Source: PXAP01 sp046483315 (GTDB lineage: Bacteria; Bacteroidota; Bacteroidia; Bacteroidales; PUMT01). From it: a stretch of DNA of 64,000 nt. The notes beneath the pieces are model-generated. The model searched no databases. It was not told where the DNA came from and saw only the letters and a program-made list of their open reading frames with translations. The position numbers and the translations under genes are program-made. Shown here piece by piece: positions 24,058 to 33,508 of this stretch; the stretch's first letter is position 1, and each line of letters starts with the position of its first letter. The stretch is taken from NCBI GenBank assembly GCA_046483315.1, contig JAWODJ010000012.1, positions 1 to 64,000 on the forward strand, read 5' to 3'.

Positions 24058-25530
24058 ATGGACACAATTAATAACCTGGAACCCCATTCGCTCTGGAAAT
24101 ATTTTGAAGAAATTTGCAGGGTGCCCAGACCCTCGGGGAAAGAGGATAAAATAATATCGTGGTTAACGGGGTTTGCTGAAAAGCATAACCTGAACATCAA
24201 AAAAGATGACACGGGAAACATCCTGATCACGAAACCTGCCGCCAGTGGATGGGAAAACAGGAAAACCGTGGTACTTCAAAGTCATATGGACATGGTTTGC
24301 GAAAAAAATTCCGGCACCAAACATAACTTTGATACCGATCCAATAATTCCTGTCATTGACGGAGAGTGGGTAAGAGCAAACGGAACCACCCTTGGTGCGG
24401 ATGACGGTATAGGAATTGCCGCTCAGCTGGCCCTGCTGGCATCAAAGGACAGGAAGCACGGAAAAATTGAATGTCTCTTTACAGTGGATGAGGAGACAGG
24501 ACTAACCGGAGCATTTGCTTTAAAACCCGGATTCTTCGAAGGTAAGATTCTTATCAATCTTGATTCGGAAGATGAGGGCGAACTTTTCATAGGTTGTGCA
24601 GGAGGTGTTGACACGATAGCTGCCTTTGAATATGACAGCGAAGATATACCTCCGTCCCATGAAGCATTCAGGGTCAGGATCGGCGGACTCAAGGGAGGGC
24701 ATTCCGGTGACGATATACATAAGGGTCTCGGCAATTCAAACAAGATTCTGAACCGGTTCCTGTGGAATGTAAACAACCGGTTTGAAATGAAGCTGGCATG
24801 GTTTGACGGGGGCAACCTCCGGAACGCCATACCCAGAGAAGCAGAGGCTTTGTTCACTGTCCATCGCGAAGATGCAGGTGAGCTAAAAGAGTATTTCAGG
24901 TCTTTTTCCGGAATTGTTGGCGGAGAGCTTGCAGATGCTGATCCGGGGTTCCGGATCTCACTGGATACCGCAGAGTTGCCTTCCCTGGCCATTGATGAAC
25001 AAACGCAGCTTGACCTTCTCCACTCACTTTATGCCTGCCCCAATGGTGTTATCTCCTGGAGTCCCCGGATAAAAGACCTGGTGGAAACCTCCACAAATCT
25101 GGCATCGGTAAAATTTACCGGCAACAAAATTATCATAACGACAAGCCAGCGCTCATCTTCAGATTCAGCAAAAACCGATATTGCTTCAATGGTTGAAAGC
25201 GTTTTCCGGCTGGCAAATGCCGGTATTAAAAGAACAGGGGGATATCCTGGCTGGAAGCCTGACCATAATTCGGAAATACTCAGTATAAGCAAATCAGCAT
25301 ATAAAAAATTATTTAACAGGAAGCCCCTGGTCAGGGCCATTCATGCCGGACTTGAGTGCGGATTGTTCCTGGAAAAATACCCGGACCTGGATATGATATC
25401 ATTCGGACCCACAATAAAGGGAGCTCATTCACCAGATGAGAAACTGCATATTGGTTCCGTACAAAAATTCCATCAACTGCTGGAAGAGGTACTCAAAAAT
25501 ATCCCCGAAAAAGAAGAGGCCGGGGCATAG
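24058..25530 (+). CDS. pepD: Aminoacyl-histidine dipeptidase (PepD, M20 family)
   Basis: A cytoplasmic zinc metallopeptidase that cleaves Xaa-His dipeptides such as carnosine. The 490-residue protein has the M20 metal and catalytic motifs SHMDM (H76, D78), GADDGIG (D115 bridging), and DEETG (E145 base, E146 ligand). A lid/dimerisation domain follows, and the C-terminal metal ligand histidine lies in the TIKGAHSPDE segment. I take the ATG at 24058 (MDTINNLEPH); a TTG at 24043 adds only 5 residues. It appears monocistronic. Confidence 0.92.
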   Translation: MDTINNLEPHSLWKYFEEICRVPRPSGKEDKIISWLTGFAEKHNLNIKKDDTGNILITKPAASGWENRKTVVLQSHMDMVCEKNSGTKHNFDTDPIIPVIDGEWVRANGTTLGADDGIGIAAQLALLASKDRKHGKIECLFTVDEETGLTGAFALKPGFFEGKILINLDSEDEGELFIGCAGGVDTIAAFEYDSEDIPPSHEAFRVRIGGLKGGHSGDDIHKGLGNSNKILNRFLWNVNNRFEMKLAWFDGGNLRNAIPREAEALFTVHREDAGELKEYFRSFSGIVGGELADADPGFRISLDTAELPSLAIDEQTQLDLLHSLYACPNGVISWSPRIKDLVETSTNLASVKFTGNKIIITTSQRSSSDSAKTDIASMVESVFRLANAGIKRTGGYPGWKPDHNSEILSISKSAYKKLFNRKPLVRAIHAGLECGLFLEKYPDLDMISFGPTIKGAHSPDEKLHIGSVQKFHQLLEEVLKNIPEKEEAGA

Positions 25531-25634
25531 CAGGATAAAGGCATACCCGGCTGCTTCTGAAAGAGTTAAAAATCAGGAGACGGATAAGACTGAAAAACAG
25601 GGTTACAGGGCCAGGGGACTAACCGCTTCCCCGG

Positions 25635-25796
25635 TCATCCGGCAGGCTTGAACTCTTCTTTTCCTGCCCCGCAAACTGGGCAGGTCCAGCTGTCAGGGAG
25701 ATCTTCAAATGCCGTTCCGGGTTTGATCCCCTTTGCATTATCACCGGTTTCGGGATCGTAAAGATATCCGCACACCGTACATCTGTATTTTTCCAT
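25635..25796 (-). CDS. Rubredoxin
   Basis: A 53-residue electron carrier with one iron coordinated by four cysteines: CTVC at residues 6-9 and CPVC at 39-42, in the standard contexts YRCTVCGYLYDP and SWTCPVCGAGK. Length and motif spacing are normal for rubredoxins. Rubredoxins pass electrons to enzymes such as rubrerythrin or oxygen reductases in anaerobes. It lies 72 bases downstream of the methylmalonyl-CoA decarboxylase beta-subunit gene in the same direction; whether it is co-transcribed is unclear. Confidence 0.95.
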   Translation of the reverse strand: MEKYRCTVCGYLYDPETGDNAKGIKPGTAFEDLPDSWTCPVCGAGKEEFKPAG

Positions 25797-25868
25797 AAGA
25801 CATAAAATTTATAGAAACTTTTCCGGAATTTTCCGGCCGGTTAATTTGTAATTATACTAAAAATAAAT

Positions 25869-27224
25869 TTAAAGCAAAAAGCTTAACAGAATCCCTGCAG
25901 CCACCGCTGAACCAATCACACCCGAAACATTCGGAGCCATGGCATGCATAAGCAGGTGATTAGTAGGGTCATAACGCAACCCCTCATGCTGTACGACCCT
26001 GGCACTGTCAGGCACCGCCGAAACTCCTGCAGCACCTATCAGGGGATTTATCCTGTCATCACCCCTGAGAAAAAGGTTCATGACTTTTGCAAAAACCAGT
26101 CCCCCTGCCGTGGCTATCATAAATGACACTGCACCCAGTCCGAATATCAGCACAGATGTCGGTGTAAGGAACACATCGGCCTGTGTCGATGCCCCCACGG
26201 TAAGACCAAGGAGAATTGTGACAATATCTATCATACTGCCCCTGGCAGTTTCTGCAAGCCTCCGTGTAACGGTGGACTCCTTCAGCAGATTGCCGAAGAA
26301 AAGCATACCCAGCAAGGGCAGAGAGCTGGGAGATATAAGCGCTGTGATTATCAACCCTATTATCGGAAAAAGTATCTTTTCAGATTTGGATACCGCCCTG
26401 GGCGGTTTCATTCTTATCAGCCTCTCCTTCCTGGTGGTGAGAAGTCTCATTATGGGGGGCTGTATAACGGGAACCAGTGCCATATAAGAATAGGCGGCAA
26501 TCGCTATGGGACCTATCAGATTCCTTACAGTCGTACCGTCGGGCAGAATATGCACTCCATCGGCAAGTTTTGAGGAAAGAAAAATCGCCGTAGGTCCGTC
26601 AGCGCCTCCTATAATGCCAATTGCCCCAGCCTCCGGCATGGCAAAACCAAGCGACAGTGCCCCCAGGAAAGTCAAAAAAATTCCCACCTGTGCGGCAGCA
26701 CCCAAAAGCATAAGGCGGGGATTGGATATGAGTGATGAGAAATCGGTCATTGCCCCTATACCAAGGAAGATCAAAGGAGGGTATACTCCTTTCAGCACTC
26801 CGAAATAGAGGTAGTTCATTACGCTCCCTTCTTCATAGATGCCAAGCTGAAGTCCCGCATCGGCAACAAAAGGCATGTTTCCTATGATAACCCCTGTTCC
26901 TATGGGAACCAGCAGGAGGGGCTCATATTCATAACGGATAGCAAGAAATATAAAAACCAGCCCAATTGCAATCATAAGCACATTTGCCCAGGTAATGTTC
27001 ATAAAACCTGAAAAACTGAAAAATGTCCTGAGGCCCTCGAGTGCCTTTGAGCCTGAGTTCCCTGTATTGCCGGTAATAAATAAATCCTCACACCCTTCGC
27101 CGGAATACTCGCCGGTATTAACAACCGGCGAACTGCCCCGGTCTCTGTCAGAATGGTTATTAAATCCTGTCCACAGAAGAGCGAGGAATGCAATGATGCC
27201 AAACAGAGTTAACAATCTCTTCAT
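25869..27224 (-). CDS. Na+-translocating decarboxylase beta subunit (OadB/GcdB family)
   Basis: The integral membrane subunit that couples decarboxylation of the carboxybiotin intermediate to Na+ export. The 451-residue protein has about nine to eleven membrane helices and the conserved IIGGADGPTAIFL motif with the essential aspartate, plus GAAGVSAVPDSARV near the C-terminus. Between the first hydrophobic segment (residues 5-22) and the core is a roughly 50-residue hydrophilic stretch beginning NHSDRDRGSS. It is the last gene of the operon mce, mmdA, oadG-like, biotin carrier, beta subunit. By context the complex decarboxylates methylmalonyl-CoA. Confidence 0.92.
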   Translation of the reverse strand: MKRLLTLFGIIAFLALLWTGFNNHSDRDRGSSPVVNTGEYSGEGCEDLFITGNTGNSGSKALEGLRTFFSFSGFMNITWANVLMIAIGLVFIFLAIRYEYEPLLLVPIGTGVIIGNMPFVADAGLQLGIYEEGSVMNYLYFGVLKGVYPPLIFLGIGAMTDFSSLISNPRLMLLGAAAQVGIFLTFLGALSLGFAMPEAGAIGIIGGADGPTAIFLSSKLADGVHILPDGTTVRNLIGPIAIAAYSYMALVPVIQPPIMRLLTTRKERLIRMKPPRAVSKSEKILFPIIGLIITALISPSSLPLLGMLFFGNLLKESTVTRRLAETARGSMIDIVTILLGLTVGASTQADVFLTPTSVLIFGLGAVSFMIATAGGLVFAKVMNLFLRGDDRINPLIGAAGVSAVPDSARVVQHEGLRYDPTNHLLMHAMAPNVSGVIGSAVAAGILLSFLL

Positions 27225-27238
27225 ATCATAACAATAAC

Positions 27239-27661
27239 TTAAACCAGTTCAATCAATACATCCCCCTGCAGTACGCTTGTTCCCGGTCCCACCTTAACCG
27301 ACTCCACCACACCGTCCTTCTCGGACTGGATTTTGTTCTCCATTTTCATGGCTTCCATTACCAGGATTACCTGCCCCTTTTTAACCACATCGCCCGGTTT
27401 TACAAATATTTCAAGAATACTGCCGGGGAGAGGGGCAATAACGGGTTCGGATGAACCCTTTTCCTTTTTCTCTATTGTATCCCTGCCGGTAGCCGGTACT
27501 TCTGCCCTTACAAGGGTAGGGGTTTTTGTTCTTTGAACCTCCCTGTGCACCTCCACAGTATAGTGTGTGCCGTTGACTTCCATGTGGGCAGTATTACCTT
27601 CGAAGCTTTTTATCTCCACCTCGTATGTATTCCCGCTGATAGTGAATTTAAAATTCTTCAT
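27239..27661 (-). CDS. Biotin carboxyl carrier subunit of methylmalonyl-CoA decarboxylase
   Basis: A 140-residue protein whose C-terminal half is a biotinyl domain. EAMKM at 103-107 places the biotinylated lysine at residue 106. A flexible Pro/Glu-rich linker separates it from an N-terminal segment (FKFTISGNTYEVEIKSFEGN). It carries the carboxyl group from MmdA to the membrane beta subunit. It sits between the oadG-like gene (3 bases upstream) and the beta-subunit gene (14 bases downstream). Confidence 0.93.
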   Translation of the reverse strand: MKNFKFTISGNTYEVEIKSFEGNTAHMEVNGTHYTVEVHREVQRTKTPTLVRAEVPATGRDTIEKKEKGSSEPVIAPLPGSILEIFVKPGDVVKKGQVILVMEAMKMENKIQSEKDGVVESVKVGPGTSVLQGDVLIELV

Positions 27662-27664
27662 ATC

Positions 27665-28024
27665 TTAATGTCTGGGATATTGTCTTAATCCGTAAATTTT
27701 TGAACTCCACGGAGAATATCTTTTGGATATCTTTTTTATGGTAAGAACACCACTCTCCTCATCATGCACTTCACTTACATACAGATATATTGCCATACCA
27801 ATGGCGGCATTCAGTTCTCCGGTAATTTTAAAATCCCTCTTATCGGAATTCCCTCTCTTCCCGCCCAAAAATTTACTGATATCAATTCTAAGCAGTGAGG
27901 GCAGGTTGTAAAATACAACGTAGAGCAGCACCAGTGCTATAAAAACCACTATATAGCCTGTAAGAGCTATGGTGGCGGCAAAAACATCTATTTGAGAAAA
28001 ATCAGGCATCATCAGGTTTATCAT
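27665..28024 (-). CDS. OadG family decarboxylase gamma/delta-type subunit
   Basis: A 119-residue protein with one N-terminal membrane helix (about residues 18-42, ALTGYIVVFIALVLLYVVFY) and a soluble C-terminal part. Its position between mmdA and the biotin carrier and its topology fit the small anchoring subunit (OadG/MmdD-like) that holds the carboxyltransferase on the membrane complex. Residues 85-105 (AIYLYVSEVHDEESGVLTIK) are beta-rich. Sequence conservation is low in this family, so the call rests mainly on topology and context. Confidence 0.75.
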   Translation of the reverse strand: MINLMMPDFSQIDVFAATIALTGYIVVFIALVLLYVVFYNLPSLLRIDISKFLGGKRGNSDKRDFKITGELNAAIGMAIYLYVSEVHDEESGVLTIKKISKRYSPWSSKIYGLRQYPRH

Positions 28025-28037
28025 CTCTCAGAGCATA

Positions 28038-29597
28038 TTAAAGTGGTAAATTCGAGTGTTTTTTAGGCGGATTAACATCCTTTTTGGTCATAAGGGTCTG
28101 CAGTGCACGAATGATCCTGAAACGTGTATTCCTGGGTTCAATCACATCGTCAATGAATCCGGCGCGTGCCGCTTCGTAGGGATTGGAAAACTTTTCCGTA
28201 TACTCCTTCTCCTTCCGGGCAATATACCCGGCTTTTTCTTCATCATCCTGAATCGCAGCTGCCTTCTTTCCCTCAAGTATCTCTATTGCTCCCTGTGCTC
28301 CCATTACTGCTATTTCAGCGGTCGGCCAGGCATAGTTTATATCACCCCTGAGCTGCTTGCAGCCCATTACGTCATGCGCCCCTCCGTAGGATTTCCGAAG
28401 GGTAACAGTCACCTTGGGCACTGTGGCTTCACCATAGGCAAAAAGAAGCTTGGCCCCGTGAATAATAATGCCTCCGTACTCCTGGGCGCTGCCGGGAAGA
28501 AATCCCGGGACATCTACCAGGGTAACAACAGGAACATTAAATGCATCACAGAACCTTACAAACCGGGCAGCCTTCCGCGAGGCTTCAGTATCGAGTACAC
28601 CGGCAAGGAAGGCGGGTTGATTCGCCACTATCCCTGCAGGCATGCCGTTAAACTTGGCAAATCCGACAACTATATTCCTTGCATAGTTACGGTGCATTTC
28701 AAGAAATTCCCTGTTATCTGCTATTGTGTAAATAATATCCTTTATATCGTAAGACTGATTTGACCCGGAGGGAATTATCGTGTTCAGGATATCATCGGCT
28801 CTTTCTGACGGGTCAGTGCATTCGGTCACCGGAGGATCCTCAAGGTTGTTCTGGGGCAGGTATTCAAGCAGTTTACGGATAATCAGCAATCCTTCCTCCT
28901 CATCTTCTGCCCTGAAATGAGCTACCCCCGACTTTGAAGAGTGTACCTCGGCTCCCCCAAGGTCTTCGGTGGTAATGCTTTCGCCGGTAACTGCCCTGGT
29001 GACTTTGGGCCCGGTAACAAACATATAGCTTGTCTTTTCACTCATAATTATCACATCGGTAAGAGCAGGAGAATATACTGCCCCTCCCGCACAGGGTCCG
29101 AAGATAGCAGATATCTGCGGTATTAACCCGGAGGCCATGATGTTTCGCTGGAATATCTCGGCATAACCGGCAAGGCTCATAACCCCTTCCTGTATCCTTG
29201 CGCCTCCGCTGTCATTTATACCTATAACCGGTGCGCCCACCTTCATGGCCTGGTCCATCACCTTACAGATTTTTTTCGCGTAGGTCTCCGACAAGGATCC
29301 GCCCAACACTGTGAAGTCCTGGGAATAAAGATACACAACCCTTCCGTCAATTGTGCCGTGACCGGTAACAACCCCGTCACCGGGATACTTCTGACTGTCA
29401 AGTCCGAAATTATTGCATCGGTGAGTAACAAACATGTCGAACTCTTCAAAGCTACCCTCATCAAGCAGCATCTCTATGCGCTCCCTCGCCGTCATTTTAC
29501 CTTTGGCATGCTGGGATTCTATCCTTTTCCTTCCTCCACCAAGTTTAGCCTGGTCACGTAATTCTATCAACTTCTGAATCTTGTCCTTTCCGGTCAT
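28038..29597 (-). CDS. mmdA: Methylmalonyl-CoA decarboxylase alpha (carboxyltransferase) subunit
   Basis: Transfers the carboxyl group of (S)-methylmalonyl-CoA to biotin, giving propionyl-CoA. The 519-residue protein is a complete two-domain carboxyltransferase of the PccB/MmdA family: GINDSGGARIQEGV and GPCAGGAVYSPALTD in the N-terminal domain, then DVPGFLPGSAQEYGG and RKSYGGAHDVM in the C-terminal domain. The presence of beta, biotin and gamma-like genes downstream favours the decarboxylase pump over propionyl-CoA carboxylase, which would need a biotin carboxylase gene not seen here. The gap to mce is 63 bases. Confidence 0.94.
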   Translation of the reverse strand: MTGKDKIQKLIELRDQAKLGGGRKRIESQHAKGKMTARERIEMLLDEGSFEEFDMFVTHRCNNFGLDSQKYPGDGVVTGHGTIDGRVVYLYSQDFTVLGGSLSETYAKKICKVMDQAMKVGAPVIGINDSGGARIQEGVMSLAGYAEIFQRNIMASGLIPQISAIFGPCAGGAVYSPALTDVIIMSEKTSYMFVTGPKVTRAVTGESITTEDLGGAEVHSSKSGVAHFRAEDEEEGLLIIRKLLEYLPQNNLEDPPVTECTDPSERADDILNTIIPSGSNQSYDIKDIIYTIADNREFLEMHRNYARNIVVGFAKFNGMPAGIVANQPAFLAGVLDTEASRKAARFVRFCDAFNVPVVTLVDVPGFLPGSAQEYGGIIIHGAKLLFAYGEATVPKVTVTLRKSYGGAHDVMGCKQLRGDINYAWPTAEIAVMGAQGAIEILEGKKAAAIQDDEEKAGYIARKEKEYTEKFSNPYEAARAGFIDDVIEPRNTRFRIIRALQTLMTKKDVNPPKKHSNLPL

Positions 29598-29660
29598 GAT
29601 TATTTTTTATGGAATTAAAAATTTCAGAGGTTATACAGTAATGGACGTAAAGCTTTAATA

Positions 29661-30071
29661 TCACCTGCTTTTATCCTCACAAAGTTCGGTCAGCACTCCA
29701 AAGGTTGACCGGGGATGCAGGAAGGCAATATCCAGCCCTTCTGCCCCTTTCCTCGGCTGCTGATCAATAACCTGCACACCTTTTTCCTTTGCATGTTTCA
29801 GGGCTTCTTCGATACCCTTGACGGCAAAAGCAATATGATGCACCCCCTCTCCCCTTTTTTCCAGGAATTTTGACACCGGTCCGTCCTCCGATGTAGACTC
29901 AAGGAGCTCAATCTTTGTATCTCCCGCCATAAAAAATGCAGTTCGCACCTTTTGATCTTCAACCTCTTCAATATTATAACATTTCAGGCCCAGTACCTCT
30001 TCATAAAAATTAACGGATTCCCGCAGGTTTTTCACTGCAATGCCAATATGTTCAATATGTGTTGTTTTCAT
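29661..30071 (-). CDS. mce: Methylmalonyl-CoA epimerase
   Basis: Interconverts (R)- and (S)-methylmalonyl-CoA, linking the B12-dependent mutase to MmdA. The 136-residue glyoxalase-fold protein has HIEHIGIAVKNLRESVNFYE at the N-terminus, KIELLES, GVHHIAFAV and LTELCED, which supply the metal-binding His and Glu residues. It is the first gene of the decarboxylase operon. A weak TACATTTA (30101-30094) on the minus strand is a possible -7 box. The mutase genes are not in the window. Confidence 0.95.
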   Translation of the reverse strand: MKTTHIEHIGIAVKNLRESVNFYEEVLGLKCYNIEEVEDQKVRTAFFMAGDTKIELLESTSEDGPVSKFLEKRGEGVHHIAFAVKGIEEALKHAKEKGVQVIDQQPRKGAEGLDIAFLHPRSTFGVLTELCEDKSR

Positions 30072-30218
30072 AATATCTCTTTTATCTGCATGGTAAATGT
30101 ATCTATAAATGACATATATACAGTATGATTTTTATCAATAAATCAGTCCTGAATTGTTGTTTTTAAACATATAAAAATCACTGCGGTGGAATATCCTGCA
30201 AAACCGGTTACCCTGTAA

Positions 30219-33200
30219 CTACTGGTCGGCTATTGAATCGTATATCACCTGCTGGATTTTGGTCCTCAGATTCATCTGCAGGAGTTTGTTGTTGAACTGG
30301 TCAGGATGGACACGGTTGGAGAGAAAAATATATACAATTTCCTCAACAGGGTCGGCCCATGCTATGGTGCCGGTAAAACCGCTGTGGCCGAAACTCTCCT
30401 TTGAAGCTGAACGTGCAGCCGGACCGTTTCGGGAGAATTTCTTTTCGGGTTTGTCGAAACCTATTCCCCTGCGGTTACCGTTATGGCTGTTTGGGGCAGA
30501 TGTAAATCTCTCAATGGTCTCGGGTGCAAAAAATTTGTTCCCTCCGTAATCTCCATCCTGCAAATAGAGCTGCATGAGCTTGGCCAGGTCATTTGCATTG
30601 GAAAACAACCCGGCATGACCGCCCACACCCCCTATCATGGCTGTACCCGGATCATGGACGTGACCGTGCACAAGCTGCCTTCTGAATATTATATCATTCT
30701 CAGTGGGCACTATCTCACTCTCCCTGAATTTTTCAAGGGGCAGGTAGGTCATTCTCCCTGCTCCGAGAGGCCTGTAAAAGTTCTTTTCGGTATACAATTC
30801 CAGAGGTTCACCGCTGACAGTCTCTATGATACTCTTAAGATAATAGTATCCAAGGTCGCTGTAAAGATACAGGTTCCTCCGGGTCAGGGCCGATTCGTCG
30901 ATACGCCTGTATATGGAATCACGGTAGGACCTGTTCATAAACATCCTGTTGGCAACCCTTATGGTGTATTTGCCGTCGGGCTGGTCGGTGAAAAGGCTGT
31001 CAACAAACCTGTAATTCCTGTTCATAAACATATTTCCGGCCAGCATATAGGGATAATGGACGGACACCCTCCTTGAAAAAAGCTCCTCATCGGGAACAAG
31101 GCTTTCAAATGTATCATAGTAAAAGGGTATCCAGGGCTGTAATCTTGCCTGGTGGGTAAGCACATCCTTAATAACCAGGCCATGTTTGTTTGTACCTTCC
31201 AGGCAGGGAAGATAATGCCCCAGCGTGTGGCCAAGGTCAACCCGTTGATCTTCTGTCAGCTTCATAATGACCGGTACCGAAGATGCTATCTTGGTAATGG
31301 AGGCCAGGTCATAAAGGTCGCCTGTCCTTACCGGTCTTTCCTGACGGTAAGTGTGATAGCCGAAGGCCTTATGATAGACCACTATCCCTTTTCGTGCCAC
31401 CAGCACCTGTGCACCGGGGGTGGCTTTTTCACTTATTGCATTTCTAACAAGGGAATCAATGGACTGCAGCATTCCTGAATCCATTCCTGCTTCTTCAGGC
31501 ACCGAATATCTCAGCCTCATCCCCCCTTCTGTATGGTGGCCCGATCCGGCACGGTAAGCTGATGTTGCAGTGACCGGCAAAGATCCTTCAGCTCCCGCAG
31601 CGCCGAATATCAGCTGCGCCGATATATCCTGCGCGGTATGATTATCATCGTAGGCCATCAGGAGTGCCCTGATGCCAGAAAGGTCATCGAAAAATCCAAG
31701 TCCGTAAGGTGAGGTGAACACGGCCATGATAACATTATTCCGGACAGCAAGCTTCCTTACAAAATAGGAAGTCTGCGGCGAAATTCCGTATTGCCTTGAC
31801 CGCCTGCCGTCTGCATCATGAATACCCACTATAACAAGGTTGAACCTGTCCAGGTCATTGATAACACCGTTAAACTGCTCCAGCGTCGAATATTTGTCTA
31901 TTGTAAAATGCTTCACCGGGGCATAAAGTTCGAGTGTTTCCTGGAATACCGTTTTGTTTCCCCTACCCACTGAAACAGTTGCAATATTGAGGGTGTCCAG
32001 TCCTTTAAGCGGAATAAGTCCGTTATGGTTTTTTAAGAGAGTCAGTGAAGCAGCGATCACCTTTCTTCGTGAAAGTTCATATTCAGGTTTGTTAAGATCG
32101 CTGTAAAGGCCTTGTGCCTTTGTGCCGGTCATGTTTTCCAGTCCAAACCAGTATTTCGCAGTAAGGACCCTTCTGCACTTCTCATCTATCATCTCCTGTG
32201 TCAGGATGCCATCCTGCAAAGCCTGCATGATGCCGGAAACAGCCTTTCCCACATCAGGCGGAAAAAGCAGCACATCGTTACCTGCAAGCAAAGCCTGAAC
32301 CTCAAGCCGGCCGGGAGGGAGATGATCACTCACCCCTTTCATATTCAGGCCATCCGTAAAAACCAGTCCGCTAAACCCAAGCTGATCCCTGAGCAGACCT
32401 TCTACCGCGCGAGCCGAAAGTGATGTGGCAAGTTCGGCAGTACTGTCAATTGACGGCACATGCAGATGAGCTGTCATAATGCCTCCTATTCCGTTGTCAA
32501 TAAGTTCCCGGAAAGGAACAAGTTCAAGCGTATCAAACTCTTCACGCGTCTTACCGATAAAAGGAAGTGTGTAATGCGAATCCTGGTCTGTATCTCCGTG
32601 ACCAGGAAAATGTTTCCCCACCGCCAGTATACCGTTATCCTGCATGCCCTTCATATACTGCAGGGCTTTTGAGGCAACATTCCATTTGTCATCGCCAAAG
32701 GAACGATTTCCGATAACAGGGTTTCGCGGATTAACATTTATATCTGCAACAGGTGCAAAATTAATATGGACACCCAGACGCTTCATCTGTTCTGCCATGC
32801 CGGCGGCCATATTATATACCAGTCTGTTGTCGCTCACAGCACCCAGCATAAGGTGCCGGGGATAGATCATGGTACTGTCAAGCCTCATTCCCAGTCCCCA
32901 TTCAGCATCCATTGCCACCATGAGAGGCGTTTTGGCAATGGCCTGGTACCTGTTGGTCATGTTTGCCTGCCGGGCAGCCCCCCCCCTCATAAAGACCAGT
33001 CCGCCAATATTATAATCCCTTATCAGTCCGCTAACATACTCATCTCTCGCAAACCTGTTGTCTGAAGAAGCATCCACCATGATCAGCTGGGCAATCCGCT
33101 CTTCAGGGGTCAGTGAAAGCAAGACAGAGTCGACCCAATGACTGGTTTCTCCGGCAAAGGGGGGCATGACAACTCTTTGTGACTGTGCCGACACCTCACT

Positions 33201-33275
33201 TACAGGAGAGTGATTTACAGGCAGAATAAGTAAAATAAAAGTTACAGGAAACAAAAACCGGTACAGGGAAAACAT
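30219..33275 (-). CDS. Glycoside hydrolase family 3 (NagZ-like) fused to beta-lactamase-like serine hydrolase
   Basis: A 1018-residue exported protein (signal peptide residues 1-30). The GH3 catalytic barrel (about 40-380) has the NagZ-type KHFPGHGDTD at 221-230, the DSH dyad at 232-234, and a likely nucleophile Asp308 in FTDGLNMKG, so it probably removes beta-N-acetylglucosamine from cell-wall fragments. A GH3 C-terminal sandwich (about 395-575) and a serine hydrolase domain (about 600-1010) with SITK at 659-662, YSD and HSGFTG follow. Such fusions are frequent in Bacteroidota and are thought to act on muropeptides in the periplasm. A G9 run on the coding strand (32986-32978) falls in codons near residue 98. 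Confidence 0.92.
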   Translation of the reverse strand: MFSLYRFLFPVTFILLILPVNHSPVSEVSAQSQRVVMPPFAGETSHWVDSVLLSLTPEERIAQLIMVDASSDNRFARDEYVSGLIRDYNIGGLVFMRGGAARQANMTNRYQAIAKTPLMVAMDAEWGLGMRLDSTMIYPRHLMLGAVSDNRLVYNMAAGMAEQMKRLGVHINFAPVADINVNPRNPVIGNRSFGDDKWNVASKALQYMKGMQDNGILAVGKHFPGHGDTDQDSHYTLPFIGKTREEFDTLELVPFRELIDNGIGGIMTAHLHVPSIDSTAELATSLSARAVEGLLRDQLGFSGLVFTDGLNMKGVSDHLPPGRLEVQALLAGNDVLLFPPDVGKAVSGIMQALQDGILTQEMIDEKCRRVLTAKYWFGLENMTGTKAQGLYSDLNKPEYELSRRKVIAASLTLLKNHNGLIPLKGLDTLNIATVSVGRGNKTVFQETLELYAPVKHFTIDKYSTLEQFNGVINDLDRFNLVIVGIHDADGRRSRQYGISPQTSYFVRKLAVRNNVIMAVFTSPYGLGFFDDLSGIRALLMAYDDNHTAQDISAQLIFGAAGAEGSLPVTATSAYRAGSGHHTEGGMRLRYSVPEEAGMDSGMLQSIDSLVRNAISEKATPGAQVLVARKGIVVYHKAFGYHTYRQERPVRTGDLYDLASITKIASSVPVIMKLTEDQRVDLGHTLGHYLPCLEGTNKHGLVIKDVLTHQARLQPWIPFYYDTFESLVPDEELFSRRVSVHYPYMLAGNMFMNRNYRFVDSLFTDQPDGKYTIRVANRMFMNRSYRDSIYRRIDESALTRRNLYLYSDLGYYYLKSIIETVSGEPLELYTEKNFYRPLGAGRMTYLPLEKFRESEIVPTENDIIFRRQLVHGHVHDPGTAMIGGVGGHAGLFSNANDLAKLMQLYLQDGDYGGNKFFAPETIERFTSAPNSHNGNRRGIGFDKPEKKFSRNGPAARSASKESFGHSGFTGTIAWADPVEEIVYIFLSNRVHPDQFNNKLLQMNLRTKIQQVIYDSIADQ

Positions 33276-33337
33276 AATCCAAACCTGATAAAAAAGTTAA
33301 CTAAAAATATCCGGGATAAAAAGGCCGGTTGGTACTG

Positions 33338-33345
33338 CAAATATA
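33338..33345 (-). promoter_or_regulatory. Candidate -7 element for the GH3 fusion gene
   Basis: On the minus strand, TATATTTG (33345-33338) matches TAnnTTTG exactly, about 63 bases upstream of the ATG. At the expected distal position, 19 bases further upstream, TTAG is a 3/4 match to TTTG. Confidence 0.4.
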
Positions 33346-33435
33346 ATTTATTGCCATTTTATGCCTAATAAATACGGTGATTTTTATTTAAAAATTGCAC
33401 CTGCCTTAAAATAAAGAACAATTCCTTTCCATATA

Positions 33436-33464
33436 TTGTTTTGCAGCCATTTTTACTAAATTTA
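33436..33464 (+). promoter_or_regulatory. Candidate promoter for the tricorn-like gene
   Basis: TTG (33436-33438), an 18-base spacer, and TAAATTTA (33457-33464) approximate the Bacteroidota consensus, 45 bases upstream of the ATG. Confidence 0.4.
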
Positions 33465-33508
33465 CAGTCTGTTCAAATAACAACTCATTCAAACAAATAC
33501 AATTTACC

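Noticed and set aside
25531..25634. An additional small gene between pepD and rubredoxin
   Set aside because: No frame with a credible start and coding character was found in these 104 bases.
28056..28763. A 235-codon plus-strand open frame opposite mmdA
   Set aside because: It overlaps the conserved carboxyltransferase gene entirely and shows no family signature, promoter or plausible start context.
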